From: Hyphomicrobiales bacterium
Lineage (GTDB): Bacteria; Pseudomonadota; Alphaproteobacteria; Rhizobiales; Aestuariivirgaceae
Direction: 5' to 3'
Length of the DNA stretch: 64,000 nucleotides
Assembly: GCA_025359045.1 (NCBI GenBank)
Contig: JANYHN010000043.1
Span: forward strand, 1 to 64,000
Shown here one piece after another: positions 49,457 to 58,645 of this stretch. A program made the translations under genes and the position numbers. Positions within the stretch are counted from its first letter, which is position 1; each line of letters begins with the position of its first letter. The notes beneath the pieces were generated by a model, which was given only the letters and a program-made list of their open reading frames with translations, made no database searches and was not told the origin of the DNA.

Positions 49457-51052
49457 ATGACTGACCCCACTTCTGCTCCACTCGATCATCCAAAAATTCG
49501 CGCAGAGCTCGTTGCCTTTGGTTTTTCATGGTTGAAGAATATTTCCTGGAATGAAGATGAGGTTGCTTTGGCAGCGAAGGCTCTTGCTGAGGGTGAAGTT
49601 CAACAGACGTCTACAGGAGCGCTTGCTGCCACGACTGGCTCTCACACCGGACGGAGCCCCAAAGATAAATATATCGTTATGGACGACAGCACGGCACGCA
49701 GCGTGTGGTGGGATCAAAACCGCCCAATGAGCACCAAACATTTCGAGAACCTTAAGGCAGATTTTCTGAACCACGCACGGTTGAGAAATGTATTCGTCCA
49801 AGATTTGGAAGCCTGCGCAGATCAGGCTCATCTTCTCAACACACGGGTCATAACGGAGTTTGCCTGGCACAGCCTGTTCATGCGTCATTTGCTGAAACCA
49901 TCGACGCAAAGCAATTTCATCAGTGGACTGACGATTATTGATCTTCCCAGTTTCAAGGCCGACCCAGCCAGACATGGCACTTCAAGTGAAACAGTCATCG
50001 CCATTGATTTTGCGAGCAAGACTGTATTGATCGGCGGCACGGCTTATGCGGGCGAAATGAAGAAGGCGGTCTTCACTTATCTCAACTATGTGTTGCCTGA
50101 AGCTGGCGTTTTGCCGATGCATTGTTCGGCAAATGTTAGTCCTGGTGGCGACACGGCAATCTTCTTTGGCTTGTCAGGCACAGGCAAGACTACGCTTTCA
50201 GCTAATCCATCACGTACACTGATTGGTGATGATGAACATGGTTGGGCTGAGGCTGGGGTGTTCAATATGGAAAATGGTTGTTATGCCAAAGCAATCAAGC
50301 TCAGTGCTGAAGCTGAGCCCGATATTTTTGCAGCGACAAAAAAATCCCATACCATTCTTGAAAACGTTGTTGTTGATCATTTGACAGGCGAACCAGATTT
50401 TAACGATGGGTCACTTACCGAAAACACGCGCGCGGCCTATCCCTTGAGCGCCATTACAAACGCATCAACAACGCGCAAGGGGCCAGCACCAAAGACAATC
50501 ATTATGCTGTGTGCCGATGCATTTGGCGTTCTGCCGCCATTGGCAAAGCTAAATGCCGAGCAAGCGATGGATATGTATCTAGCAGGTTACACCGCAAAAC
50601 TGGCGGGCACTGAACGTGGTGTTAAACAACCCGAAGCCACGTTTTCCGCGTGCTTTGGCGCACCGTTCCTTCCACGTCATCCTAAAGTTTATGCTGCACT
50701 GTTGGGTAAGTTGATGGCTAAACATAATGCACGGTGCTTTCTGTTGAATACAGGTTGGATCGGAGGGGCGTATGGTACTGGGTCGCGGATTAAGCTTTCC
50801 CAAACGCGCGCTATGTTAGCTGCCATTTTATCTGGTCAACTCGATAATGCCTCTTACCGCATTGATGAAAATTTTGGCTTCTCAGTTCCGTTAGAAATAT
50901 CGGGGGTAGATTTAGCGTTGATGAACCCACGCGACTGCTGGTCTGATGCCGTTGCCTATGATGAGGCAGCATATAAATTGAGCTCGATGTTCGAGGTGTC
51001 GCTCAAAAACCTCAAGTCTATGGCTATAAAAGAATTACATGCAGCTGAATGA
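49457..51052 (+). CDS. pckA: ATP-dependent phosphoenolpyruvate carboxykinase
   Basis: A protein of 531 residues, normal for the ATP type. The kinase-1a loop is [17 protein letters not shown] near residue 235, followed by the metal-binding LIGDDEHGW and later [23 protein letters not shown] (in parts). It converts oxaloacetate to PEP, the first step of gluconeogenesis from organic acids. In many rhizobia pckA is adjacent to chvI/chvG; here ChvG is encoded 13 kb away. An inverted repeat upstream and an RBS hairpin suggest regulation. Confidence 0.95.
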   Translation: MTDPTSAPLDHPKIRAELVAFGFSWLKNISWNEDEVALAAKALAEGEVQQTSTGALAATTGSHTGRSPKDKYIVMDDSTARSVWWDQNRPMSTKHFENLKADFLNHARLRNVFVQDLEACADQAHLLNTRVITEFAWHSLFMRHLLKPSTQSNFISGLTIIDLPSFKADPARHGTSSETVIAIDFASKTVLIGGTAYAGEMKKAVFTYLNYVLPEAGVLPMHCSANVSPGGDTAIFFGLSGTGKTTLSANPSRTLIGDDEHGWAEAGVFNMENGCYAKAIKLSAEAEPDIFAATKKSHTILENVVVDHLTGEPDFNDGSLTENTRAAYPLSAITNASTTRKGPAPKTIIMLCADAFGVLPPLAKLNAEQAMDMYLAGYTAKLAGTERGVKQPEATFSACFGAPFLPRHPKVYAALLGKLMAKHNARCFLLNTGWIGGAYGTGSRIKLSQTRAMLAAILSGQLDNASYRIDENFGFSVPLEISGVDLALMNPRDCWSDAVAYDEAAYKLSSMFEVSLKNLKSMAIKELHAAE

Positions 51053-51094
51053 TCGGCTTATTGTGCGCAAGGGAGAATGTGATGTCGGCGGGAT

Positions 51095-51116
51095 CCAAAT
51101 CATAGATTTGGTTTTT
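51095..51116 (+). terminator. intrinsic terminator after pckA
   Basis: CCAAATC and GATTTGG form a 7-bp stem around ATA, followed by five T. Confidence 0.7.
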
Positions 51117-51151
51117 CCCAATGTGTCATCAACTTCTGTACCGCCAAGTCA

Positions 51152-51553
51152 TTAGTTGAATTTAGAAACCAGTAGATAAGCGACTGCGCTGGTCATTGCA
51201 GAAAGGCATGTGCCCCAGAGCAGGTCGATGATTGCTATTTTTATTCCAAAACCGTTCATGACTGAAAGATTTGTCAAATCATAAGTGCCGTAAGCGACGA
51301 AACCCAGCGCCGCGGCGAGTGCCATGGTTTGAAACAGCGAACCAGATTTGAGGCCCGGGCTAACCGCGAAGAAAACAAGACCCGCAGCAAAAACTAGATA
51401 AAATGCAAACGCCGCCGCAAAATTGGGTTGTTTGCGCAGCAGATCACCAATCTCCGCCACGTAAGTTGCGCGGGCCAGCCAGACCAGCCAGACCATATCA
51501 ATGGCGACAAAAGCTATCAGCGTAATCAAATAAGTAACAATGATCTTGGTCAT
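51152..51553 (-). CDS. DUF2177 family membrane protein
   Basis: A protein of 133 residues with four membrane segments: ITLIAFVAIDMVWLVWLA at the N-terminus, FAFYLVFAAGLVFFAV, LGFVAYGTYDLTNLSVM and a C-terminal one. The D-x-x-W and YGTYDLTN patterns match DUF2177. No function is known. It overlaps the DUF1365 gene (ATGA) and is the third gene of a three-gene operon with it and the COG2907 flavoprotein. Confidence 0.85.
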   Translation of the reverse strand: MTKIIVTYLITLIAFVAIDMVWLVWLARATYVAEIGDLLRKQPNFAAAFAFYLVFAAGLVFFAVSPGLKSGSLFQTMALAAALGFVAYGTYDLTNLSVMNGFGIKIAIIDLLWGTCLSAMTSAVAYLLVSKFN

Positions 51554-52338
51554 TTGTTTTTCCTTTCGAGTTTAGGCGTTTTTGAAAAGCTGATAGGTGG
51601 CACTAAAGGCTTTGGGCGCTGTTGCAAGCGCATGCCCTTGATCCAAAGTTTCAGCGCTTCCCAATGAATGCCGCCGATAATTTTTAGAGGCAGCAGAGGT
51701 AGGCTTAGGAACGAGCGCAATAAGGCCTTATCTGTTAACTCTTGTTTGGTTCCGGAAAACCAAGCGCTAAGGCACGGGCCGTTTGAATCGGTCAGTCTTA
51801 TGCCCAATTTCAATTCATCTGCCGGAGAATGGATGGTAAAATCATAATGGCCTTCAACCTTATTGAAGGGCGAAACATAAAACTTCTTCTCACAAGATTG
51901 CCGGTTAGTGTCATCAACGGGCACCACATAAGAATGGCGTTCGCCAAAAGTGTTGCTGACCTCATAGATCATCAAACGAAGCTGTTCTTGGGCGTCGAAG
52001 CAATAGTAAGTGGTGAGCGGATTGAATACGCGTCCCAATACGCTTGGATAACAAAACATAAAAATGCGCTTGATTTTATCGCCATCTGAACTGCGCTTGA
52101 CCAGTGACCACGCGTAATCTCTGATGCTGGTGCCATCGCCCGGACCAAAATTGCGGTCATTCAATGAAAAGACATTAAAGCGATTATAACTCAGCAATTT
52201 TAACCGTTTTGCGAGTTTGGCGATTTCATCGACATCCACAAAGAGATTGTAAACTTTGTAGCGCAGTTCGTGCCGCACAGGTAACAATCGGCGATGCATC
52301 ACCTCGCCAACATAAAGACATGAGCTGAGTGTGCTCAT
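51550..52338 (-). CDS. DUF1365 family protein
   Basis: A protein of 262 residues with the family pattern LYVGEVMHRRLLPVRHELRYKVY (in parts) at the N-terminus, FCYPSVLGRVFNPLTTYYCFD in the middle and FYVSPFNKVEGHYDF. It usually occurs with a COG2907 flavoprotein and a cyclopropane-fatty-acid-synthase-like methyltransferase, and a role in modified fatty acids is suspected. The methyltransferase is missing here. It overlaps both neighbours by 4 bp. Confidence 0.88.
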   Translation of the reverse strand: MSTLSSCLYVGEVMHRRLLPVRHELRYKVYNLFVDVDEIAKLAKRLKLLSYNRFNVFSLNDRNFGPGDGTSIRDYAWSLVKRSSDGDKIKRIFMFCYPSVLGRVFNPLTTYYCFDAQEQLRLMIYEVSNTFGERHSYVVPVDDTNRQSCEKKFYVSPFNKVEGHYDFTIHSPADELKLGIRLTDSNGPCLSAWFSGTKQELTDKALLRSFLSLPLLPLKIIGGIHWEALKLWIKGMRLQQRPKPLVPPISFSKTPKLERKNK

Positions 52339-53672
52339 TCAGCAGCCTCAAGGAAATTTGGTTTTTCGCGCGGCGCTGCAACTGTCACATGGATGCGATC
52401 ATCAGGCCTTGCCAAATTCCACGGCCGCAATGCGCCGCCTAATTGTTCAGCCACGGCAAGACCTGACTGGAGGCCATCTTCATGAAAGCCTGAACCAAAA
52501 TGCGCGCCACAAAACCACGTGCGGTTTTGACCTTGCAATGACCAAAGATGCTTTTGCATTTTGCTCGTTTCAGAATTAAATACGGGGTGTGTGTATTCAA
52601 ATTCTTTAACCACTGTATTTGGCTGTCTATCGGCATTGAGCGTCACAAAAATATTGGTTTTGCTGTTTAATGGTTGCAGCGCATTCATCCAATATGTGAC
52701 AGACGCTTCATTGGCCTTGGCGGTTTGGCTTACATAGTTCCAGCTCGACCAAAGACGCTTGCGGCGTGGCATGAAGCTTTCATCATGATGCAGTGAGGCG
52801 CGGTTTTTGGAATAGTGAAACGGCGATAAAATATTAGACTCTTCAGAGGTTGGATCAGACAACATTTTTAATGCCTGATCGGCATGGGTTGCAATCACCA
52901 CATGATCAAAGTTTTCAGAAAAATCTTTTGTGCCATTGATCGTGACGTTAAATCCGTTGCGATCAATTTTAGAAATGGGACAATCCGTGATGATTTTCAT
53001 CCGACTATCACCGACCAATCTTTGCACATATTCGACCGAACCGCCTTCCACTGTGCGCCAGGTTGGGCGATCGTAAAAATTTAGCAGGCCATGATTCTCG
53101 CAAAACCGCAAAAAGCATTTCGCAGGATAGTTCAACATTTGACTTGGGGTGCAAGACCAGATGGCACCTGCCATGGGCAAGAGATGCAGATCAACGAATT
53201 CCTGGCTATATCTTTGCGCGCGCATAAATTCAGCCAATGAAATATTTTCGTGCAACTTCCTGCTCTTTGCAGCGGAACTTGAAAAAAACCGTACTAAATC
53301 GCGCATCATGCGAAGGTGGTTGAGGTTCAATAAATTGCTTGTATGTCCTATAAGACTCGTCAAGCCCGCGCCTGAATATTCATAGGCGCCTTTGCCCAAA
53401 GACACTGCAAAGCCCATTTTGGAATCCGCGGTCGGCACGCTCAAATAATTAAAAAGTGCTGCAAGATTGGGGTAGGTTCTATCGTTGTAGACGATAAAGC
53501 CGGTATCGACCGCAACCTCGCCTTCTGGCGTGGGGCAATTAAATGTGTTTGAATGGCCGCCAATACGTTTATCGGCTTCGATCAGCGTCACGTGGTGACG
53601 CTGGGATAAAAGCCACGCTGCGGAAAGCCCTGAAATGCCCGACCCGACCACCGCAATTTTTAACGAACTCAA
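52335..53672 (-). CDS. FAD-dependent amine-oxidase-like flavoprotein (COG2907)
   Basis: A protein of 445 residues. The dinucleotide-binding loop is VVGSGISGLSAAWLLSQ at residues 8-24, then EADKRIGGHSNTF, and the C-terminal FAD region has WFCGAHFGSGFHEDGLQSGLAVAEQLGG (in parts). It belongs to the NAD(P)/FAD oxidoreductases near DUF1365. The substrate is thought to be a membrane lipid acyl chain. The start is TTG 53672, with only AAGG 10 nt upstream. It heads a three-gene operon divergent from an SDR gene. Confidence 0.87.
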   Translation of the reverse strand: MSSLKIAVVGSGISGLSAAWLLSQRHHVTLIEADKRIGGHSNTFNCPTPEGEVAVDTGFIVYNDRTYPNLAALFNYLSVPTADSKMGFAVSLGKGAYEYSGAGLTSLIGHTSNLLNLNHLRMMRDLVRFFSSSAAKSRKLHENISLAEFMRAQRYSQEFVDLHLLPMAGAIWSCTPSQMLNYPAKCFLRFCENHGLLNFYDRPTWRTVEGGSVEYVQRLVGDSRMKIITDCPISKIDRNGFNVTINGTKDFSENFDHVVIATHADQALKMLSDPTSEESNILSPFHYSKNRASLHHDESFMPRRKRLWSSWNYVSQTAKANEASVTYWMNALQPLNSKTNIFVTLNADRQPNTVVKEFEYTHPVFNSETSKMQKHLWSLQGQNRTWFCGAHFGSGFHEDGLQSGLAVAEQLGGALRPWNLARPDDRIHVTVAAPREKPNFLEAAE

Positions 53673-53755
53673 TTGATTTGAACCTTATTTGGTATTGTTA
53701 GTTTTGGTACGTTGTGGGTTGCTTAAAGGTTCAAATAACATTGTGTCAATCAAGG

Positions 53756-53785
53756 TGATCCACCCCTTGAGACTTCTCGTTAGCA
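53756..53785 (+). promoter_or_regulatory. possible ECF (RpoE/ChrR-type) promoter of the SDR gene
   Basis: TGATCC at 53756-53761 and TTAGCA at 53780-53785 are separated by 18 bp, 21 bp before the SDR ATG. TGATCC with an 18-bp spacer is the -35 arrangement that I recall for the singlet-oxygen sigma factor of Rhodobacter, whose regulon includes COG2907/DUF1365-type genes. The -10 match is weak. Confidence 0.35.
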
Positions 53786-53806
53786 GGGCAAAGGACTTGA
53801 AATCAC

Positions 53807-54577
53807 ATGGAAAATACCTCTCACGCCTCACCGCTTCGTGATCTGCCGTGGAAAATAGTGTGGATTACGGGCGCTTCAACTGGGATTGGCCGCGAGGTTG
53901 CGTTGCAGTTGGCAGCGCGTGGTGTGAAAGTTGCGGTTTCAGCGCGTTCAGTGGACAAACTTGAAGGTATGGGCGGGCTTGTCAAGGCCTACCCTTTAGA
54001 TGTAACCGACGTAAAGGCGGTGCGTGATACAATTGCCAAGATTGAAATTGAACTTGGGCCGATTGATATGGCTTTGATGGCCGCTGGTGCTTATGCACCA
54101 ATTGATATCACCGCATTTGAGCCCGAACCTTTTGCGCACATGATGCAAGTCAATTTTCTAGGTGTGGTCAATTGCATTTCCGGACTTTTACCGATCATGG
54201 GCAAGCGACGCGCCGGCCGCATTGCTTGGATTGCGTCGGTCGCAGGATATCGCGGACTGCCAAAGGCCGCAGGCTATGGCCCTACGAAAGCAGCGCTTAT
54301 CAATTTGGCCGAGAGTTTGAAACCAGAACTTGATTCAATCGGCATAAAAATCAGCGTCGTCAATCCTGGCTTTGTTGAAACTCCGATGACGAAGGGAAAT
54401 GATTTTCCCATGCCGTTTCTGATGAAACCGGAAGATGCCGCACGCCGGACGATTGAGGGCTTGGCGCGCGGTAAATTTGAGGTGGCTTACCCAACCCGCT
54501 TTGTGACGATTTTAAAGATTGCGCGAGTGTTACCATACAGTTTGTATTTTTGGCTGATCAAACGCGCGGTTCTCTAA
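53807..54577 (+). CDS. short-chain dehydrogenase/reductase
   Basis: A protein of 256 residues. The cofactor loop is TGASTGIG at residues 21-28, followed by LDVTD, a catalytic Ser in WIASVAGYRG, and YGPTK with catalytic Tyr and Lys. The C-terminus is hydrophobic (FVTILKIARVLPYSLYFWLIKRAVL, in parts), suggesting membrane association. In relatives an SDR of this kind accompanies the COG2907/DUF1365 genes, so it probably acts in the same lipid or stress pathway. It is divergent from them. Confidence 0.88.
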   Translation: MENTSHASPLRDLPWKIVWITGASTGIGREVALQLAARGVKVAVSARSVDKLEGMGGLVKAYPLDVTDVKAVRDTIAKIEIELGPIDMALMAAGAYAPIDITAFEPEPFAHMMQVNFLGVVNCISGLLPIMGKRRAGRIAWIASVAGYRGLPKAAGYGPTKAALINLAESLKPELDSIGIKISVVNPGFVETPMTKGNDFPMPFLMKPEDAARRTIEGLARGKFEVAYPTRFVTILKIARVLPYSLYFWLIKRAVL

Positions 54578-54676
54578 GTACATATACGTTGGGGAATTCT
54601 GTCGCATGTGACCAGAATAATAATGCGCCAGATTACTTGAGCGCTTATGTTAAGGTCGAGATAAAAGGATCTAACC

Positions 54677-56074
54677 ATGATCACGGAATTGACAGCCCTA
54701 ACACTCGCCAGAATGCAATTTGCATTTACAATGGCATTTCACATTGTCTTTCCAGCTTTCTCGATTGGACTCGCGAGCTATTTAGCCGTGCTGGAAGGTT
54801 TATGGCTCTGGAAAAAACAACAGGTTTATAAAGATCTGTTCAATTTCTGGAAAAAGATCTTTGCCGTGGCGTTTGGCATGGGCGTGGTTTCAGGCATTGT
54901 CATGTCTTATCAATTTGGCACAAATTGGAGTGTGTTCTCAGACAAAGCAGGCCCTGTCATTGGACCACTTATGGGCTATGAAGTGTTTACTGCCTTCTTC
55001 CTCGAAGCTGGCTTTTTGGGTGTCATGTTATTTGGTGAAAAGCGCGTAGGTGCTGGCCTCCATTATGTGGCAACATGCATGGTGGCGCTGGGCACTTTGA
55101 TTTCTGCCACATGGATTTTGGCGGTCAATAGCTGGATGCAAACACCGGCTGGATATTCGATCAATACAAAAGGGCAATTTGTGCCCGAGAGTTGGATGGA
55201 GATTATCTTTAATCCATCTTTCCCCTACCGATTTGTCCATATGGTTCTGGCCGCATATTTGACGACTGCGTTTGTCGTCGGTGGCGTTGGGGCTTGGCAT
55301 CTCTTGAAAGACAATAAATCACCCGCTGCTCGCAAAATGTTTTCGATGGCCATGTGGATGGCGGTGATTGTGGCTCCTCTGCAAATTGCAGCAGGTGATA
55401 TTCACGGGCTTAACACGCTCGAATATCAACCTGCGAAGATTGCCGCGATGGAAGGTGATTTTGAAACTGAAAAGGGTTCAGCCTTAATCCTGTTTGGAAT
55501 CCCTGATGATCAGGCTGAAATTACGCGCTATCAAATTGCTATTCCAAACCTCGGTGCGCTGATTTTAACGCATAAACGAGATGGCGAAATCAAGGGCCTC
55601 AAATCTTTTCCCAAGGATCAGCGTCCGCCTGCGGCAATTGTTTTTTGGAGCTTTCGCATTATGGTTGGAATTGGTTTCTTAATGCTGGGCATTGGCTTGT
55701 GGAGTCTCATGCGGCGCTGGCAAGGTGTAGCACTTTATCAAGATCGCTGGCTCCACTGGGCCTCATTGGTGATGCTGCCATCAGGCTTCGTGGCGGTGCT
55801 GGCTGGTTGGACGACCACCGAAGTTGGCCGTCAGCCCTACACGGTTTATGGTCTGCTCACGACAGCGCAATCAATCTCGCCGGTTGCGGCGCCTGCCGTC
55901 GCGGCGTCGTTTTTAGGTTTTATTATTGTTTATTTCTTTGTTTACGCGGCGGGTATTTTTTATCTGATACGGCTGGCCAAAAGGCCACCGGATGACGCGA
56001 AGCCTGATTTGGAACAAAGACCGATGCACGCTGCGGGCATAACCCCTGGCCCCGCAATGGCTGCTGGTGAATAG
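54677..56074 (+). CDS. cydA: cytochrome bd-type (cyanide-insensitive) quinol oxidase subunit I
   Basis: A protein of 465 residues with about nine membrane segments. The N-terminal ARMQFAFTMAFHIVFPAFSIG holds the heme b595 ligand, likely His22. GWTTTEVGRQPYTVYGLLTT near residue 373 is the conserved C-terminal motif, with Tyr where E. coli has Trp. The Q-loop is short, as in the cyanide-insensitive CIO type. It reduces oxygen with electrons from quinol without pumping protons. AAGGATC precedes the ATG. cydB follows after 6 bp. Confidence 0.93.
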   Translation: MITELTALTLARMQFAFTMAFHIVFPAFSIGLASYLAVLEGLWLWKKQQVYKDLFNFWKKIFAVAFGMGVVSGIVMSYQFGTNWSVFSDKAGPVIGPLMGYEVFTAFFLEAGFLGVMLFGEKRVGAGLHYVATCMVALGTLISATWILAVNSWMQTPAGYSINTKGQFVPESWMEIIFNPSFPYRFVHMVLAAYLTTAFVVGGVGAWHLLKDNKSPAARKMFSMAMWMAVIVAPLQIAAGDIHGLNTLEYQPAKIAAMEGDFETEKGSALILFGIPDDQAEITRYQIAIPNLGALILTHKRDGEIKGLKSFPKDQRPPAAIVFWSFRIMVGIGFLMLGIGLWSLMRRWQGVALYQDRWLHWASLVMLPSGFVAVLAGWTTTEVGRQPYTVYGLLTTAQSISPVAAPAVAASFLGFIIVYFFVYAAGIFYLIRLAKRPPDDAKPDLEQRPMHAAGITPGPAMAAGE

Positions 56075-56080
56075 GAGTGC

Positions 56081-57088
56081 ATGATGACATTTGACCTTCC
56101 ATTTATCTGGGCCGGGTTGATAGCCTTTGCCGTGCTTGCCTATGTGGTGCTTGATGGTTTTGACTTAGGTGTGGGAATTTTATTTCCCTTCGCCAAGACG
56201 ACTCGTGACCGCGATATCATGATGAATTCTGTGGCCCCAGTGTGGGACGGTAATGAAACCTGGTTGGTGCTGGGCGGCGGCGGATTGCTTGCGGTATTTC
56301 CACTGGCCTATTCGGTTGTCCTTCCCGCGCTTTATGTGCCCTTAATGGCAATGCTTTTGGGTTTAGTGTTACGCGGCGTGGCCTTTGAATTTCGCTGGCA
56401 TACCAAGCGCGGCCAGTTTCTGTGGGATTGGGCTTTCATTGGTGGATCGATAATTGCTGCACTCTCGCAAGGTTTGGCCGTAGGTGCGTTGGTTCAAGGC
56501 ATACCCATGGAGGCTAGGGCCTATGCAGGTGGATGGTGGGATTGGCTGACACCATTTAGCGTGCTTACCAGTATTGCCGTGGTGATGGGTTATGCTTTGC
56601 TGGGCTCCACCTGGTTGGTTCTTAAAACGGAGGGTGCCCTTCAAGAAAGATCAAGGCAACAAGCCTATGTCACAGGTTTGGCCACGCTTATTCTTATTGG
56701 CGTGGTCAGCCAATGGACGCCATTTTTGAGACCGGAATATTTCGGGCGTTGGTTTGCTTGGCCAACCATGATTTTTAGTTTCATTGTGCCATTGCTCGTA
56801 GCGACTTGTGCTTATGGGCTTTATACGGGCCTTCGTGATAAGCGCGATCTTCGGCCCTTTCTCTCAGCACTGGGTATTTTTGTGTTGTGCTTTGTCGGTC
56901 TCGGCATCAGCTTTTATCCCAACATTGTGCCACCAGCACTTTCGATCTGGGATGCTGCTGCCCCTGATAAGAGCTTGGCATTTCTGCTGGTGGGTACAGT
57001 TATTTTAGTGCCTCTTATCTTGGCTTATACGGCCTATTCCTATTGGGTATTTTGGGGGAAAGTGAACCCAGATGAAGGTTATCATTAA
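56081..57088 (+). CDS. cydB: cytochrome bd-type quinol oxidase subunit II
   Basis: A protein of 335 residues with eight or nine membrane segments. It has the CydB N-terminal pattern FIWAGLIAFAVLAYVVLDGFDLGVGILFPF (in parts), MMNSVAPVWDGNETWLVLGGGGLLAVFP and LRGVAFEFRW. It is the structural partner of CydA. TAGGAGTG precedes the ATG. The last A of its TAA is the first base of the small DUF2474 gene. Confidence 0.93.
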   Translation: MMTFDLPFIWAGLIAFAVLAYVVLDGFDLGVGILFPFAKTTRDRDIMMNSVAPVWDGNETWLVLGGGGLLAVFPLAYSVVLPALYVPLMAMLLGLVLRGVAFEFRWHTKRGQFLWDWAFIGGSIIAALSQGLAVGALVQGIPMEARAYAGGWWDWLTPFSVLTSIAVVMGYALLGSTWLVLKTEGALQERSRQQAYVTGLATLILIGVVSQWTPFLRPEYFGRWFAWPTMIFSFIVPLLVATCAYGLYTGLRDKRDLRPFLSALGIFVLCFVGLGISFYPNIVPPALSIWDAAAPDKSLAFLLVGTVILVPLILAYTAYSYWVFWGKVNPDEGYH

Positions 57089-57198
57089 TGGCCATCAACA
57101 AAACTGCACAGCGACTGGTTTGGTTTGTTGTTTATTGGGCGGGTGGCGTAATGGCCGTGGGCGCTGTGGCTTACGGTATTCGGCTGATGATCAAATGA
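57088..57198 (+). CDS. DUF2474-type small subunit of the CIO oxidase (CydX-like)
   Basis: A 36-residue protein beginning MAINKTAQRLVWFVVYWAGG and ending AYGIRLMIK, with a single membrane segment of about 20 residues. Its ATG overlaps the cydB stop by one base (TAATG). Small single-span proteins of this kind (CydX, CydH, DUF2474) are subunits that stabilise bd oxidases, and DUF2474 is the form usually found with CIO-type cydAB; W-F-x-x-Y-W-x-x-G fits it. Length and position argue for a real gene, which automatic calling could miss. Confidence 0.82.
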   Translation: MAINKTAQRLVWFVVYWAGGVMAVGAVAYGIRLMIK

Positions 57199-57268
57199 GT
57201 TTGCCTTAATTAACACTTTGATGCGTCCCTTCACCGGAATTGGCATGTTCACTTTCGGCCAAGGTGTG

Positions 57269-57286
57269 TTAATTTAAATTGCGAAT
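57269..57286 (+). promoter_or_regulatory. repeated motif upstream of the XRE regulator gene
   Basis: TTAATTTAAATTGCGAAT, 44 bp before the regulator ATG. The same sequence with one substitution and one inserted T occurs at 58646-58664 between the unknown gene and the peptide gene. It is a candidate binding site for the regulator. Confidence 0.5.
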
Positions 57287-57329
57287 TGGGAAGGATGTTC
57301 ATTTTGCGACAATATTGGACGGTTAAGTT

Positions 57330-58232
57330 ATGACGAAGTTTGCGAGCAGATATTTTGGCCTGAATTTGCGCATTCAGTGCGACAAATTTGGTTCGATTGC
57401 CGAGGTTTGCAGAGGCACGTCTCTTAATCGGCAACAATTCAATAAATATTTGCGTGGCGAAAATCTGCCGAACGTCCGCACAAGGCGGCGACTTTGCGAA
57501 TTTTTTAATGTCCCCGAGGAAGAAATGTTTGCGCCACCAGATGGTCATAAGTCGGTGGTAAAAGAGGGGATCTATGCGGCTGATGGAACTTTAAAGCCGT
57601 CGCACGACACTTTGAAAAGCTTGGAAGCGATAGCACGAATATTTTTGCAAAGAAATTCAAATTTACCCAAATGCAATTTGGCTGACGGATATTATTATTG
57701 CTACTTCCCACTTCAAAACCAACGCAATTTTTTAGTTCGCGCAGCCATGAAAATTTCGACTTCTCATGGTTTGACCAGTTTTACGAGGCATACTTACTTC
57801 CGATCCGCTGAATTTCCATCAAAGTTCATTGCTCGGGGTAGACATCGTGGTTTGATTATAATGGCAGATGGCGAGACTTATATGTTTGGCATGAATTCAT
57901 TTGAACCGTATCACTTGAGTCTTATAACAGTTCCCAATGGCGTTGACCCAATTAGAATGGGTCTCGGTTTAACACGTGGAATTTCACAATCTCTCACCTG
58001 CAGGGTATGCTTTGAGTTTCTCGGAAACACGTTTTCGGATGCCAAACAGATGGCGAAGTTTGTAGGCGTTATAGGCCTAAACAGTAAGTCAATTCACCCA
58101 TCGATTCGCGCAGCATTTTCGGAACAGGAAGACAATTATCCTGGCCAGCTTGACTTGCCAGCTTTCGAGAAAATTATTGCGTCAATACAAGCCAATCAAC
58201 TGCATAACAGTCTCGAACCACAAAACGCTTAG
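57330..58232 (+). CDS. XRE-type helix-turn-helix transcriptional regulator
   Basis: A protein of 300 residues. Residues 12-65 form a Cro/C1-type helix-turn-helix (NLRIQCDKFGSIAEVCRGTSLNRQQFNKYLRGENLP, in parts, followed by RTRRRLCEFFNVPEEEMF). The remaining 230 residues show no domain that I recognise; they contain DGYYYCYFPLQNQRNFLVRAAMK and FGMNSFEPYHLSLITVPNG, suggesting a ligand-sensing beta-rich domain. It converges on the unknown 119-residue gene with a 2-bp gap. The repeated motif at 57269 and 58646 suggests that it controls itself, that gene, and the peptide-dehydrogenase pair. Confidence 0.8.
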   Translation: MTKFASRYFGLNLRIQCDKFGSIAEVCRGTSLNRQQFNKYLRGENLPNVRTRRRLCEFFNVPEEEMFAPPDGHKSVVKEGIYAADGTLKPSHDTLKSLEAIARIFLQRNSNLPKCNLADGYYYCYFPLQNQRNFLVRAAMKISTSHGLTSFTRHTYFRSAEFPSKFIARGRHRGLIIMADGETYMFGMNSFEPYHLSLITVPNGVDPIRMGLGLTRGISQSLTCRVCFEFLGNTFSDAKQMAKFVGVIGLNSKSIHPSIRAAFSEQEDNYPGQLDLPAFEKIIASIQANQLHNSLEPQNA

Positions 58233-58234
58233 TT

Positions 58235-58594
58235 TTAACCAACTTCCATTTTCTCGAGATGTTTTTTAAACGTTTCAGGATCAACCTCTCCTTCTGCTGC
58301 TGAACACGCCTCATAAAATGTATCTTCCAAATGTTTGGCTATTTTATAAAGGCCGGCAGATTTTGACGCCAACCACAAGCTTCTAACTTGGGTTGCTGTG
58401 TAGGCTGCAACCTCTGTGCTGTGCAGTTTTTGTTTGGATAATTGGTCTAAACTGCTTTTGCCCACCATCAAACGCCTTAACAAATTCCTCGTTTCGATTC
58501 GGGTGCCTTGTAATTTTCGCGGTTCGAAAAACTTACTGTCCTGCATTTTCTGCACCCCCAATTGGTTTGTTATGTTTGCAGAATCTTTATTCAT
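58235..58594 (-). CDS. unknown protein of the peptide locus
   Basis: A protein of 119 residues, charged and mostly helical (TRIETRNLLRRLMVGKSSLDQLSK, VRSLWLASKSAGLYKIAKHLEDTFYEAC, in parts). No signal peptide, membrane segment or known motif is seen. The start may be 58594 or 58546 (MQDSKFFEPRK). It is divergent from the 26-codon peptide gene, sharing a 167-bp promoter region that holds the repeated motif. Its location makes it a candidate partner or immunity/adaptor protein, but this is speculation. Confidence 0.6.
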   Translation of the reverse strand: MNKDSANITNQLGVQKMQDSKFFEPRKLQGTRIETRNLLRRLMVGKSSLDQLSKQKLHSTEVAAYTATQVRSLWLASKSAGLYKIAKHLEDTFYEACSAAEGEVDPETFKKHLEKMEVG

Positions 58595-58645
58595 CGCATT
58601 CGAGGAAAACTCAATTTCTCAATATTTTGCGCAGCTTTCGCATTT

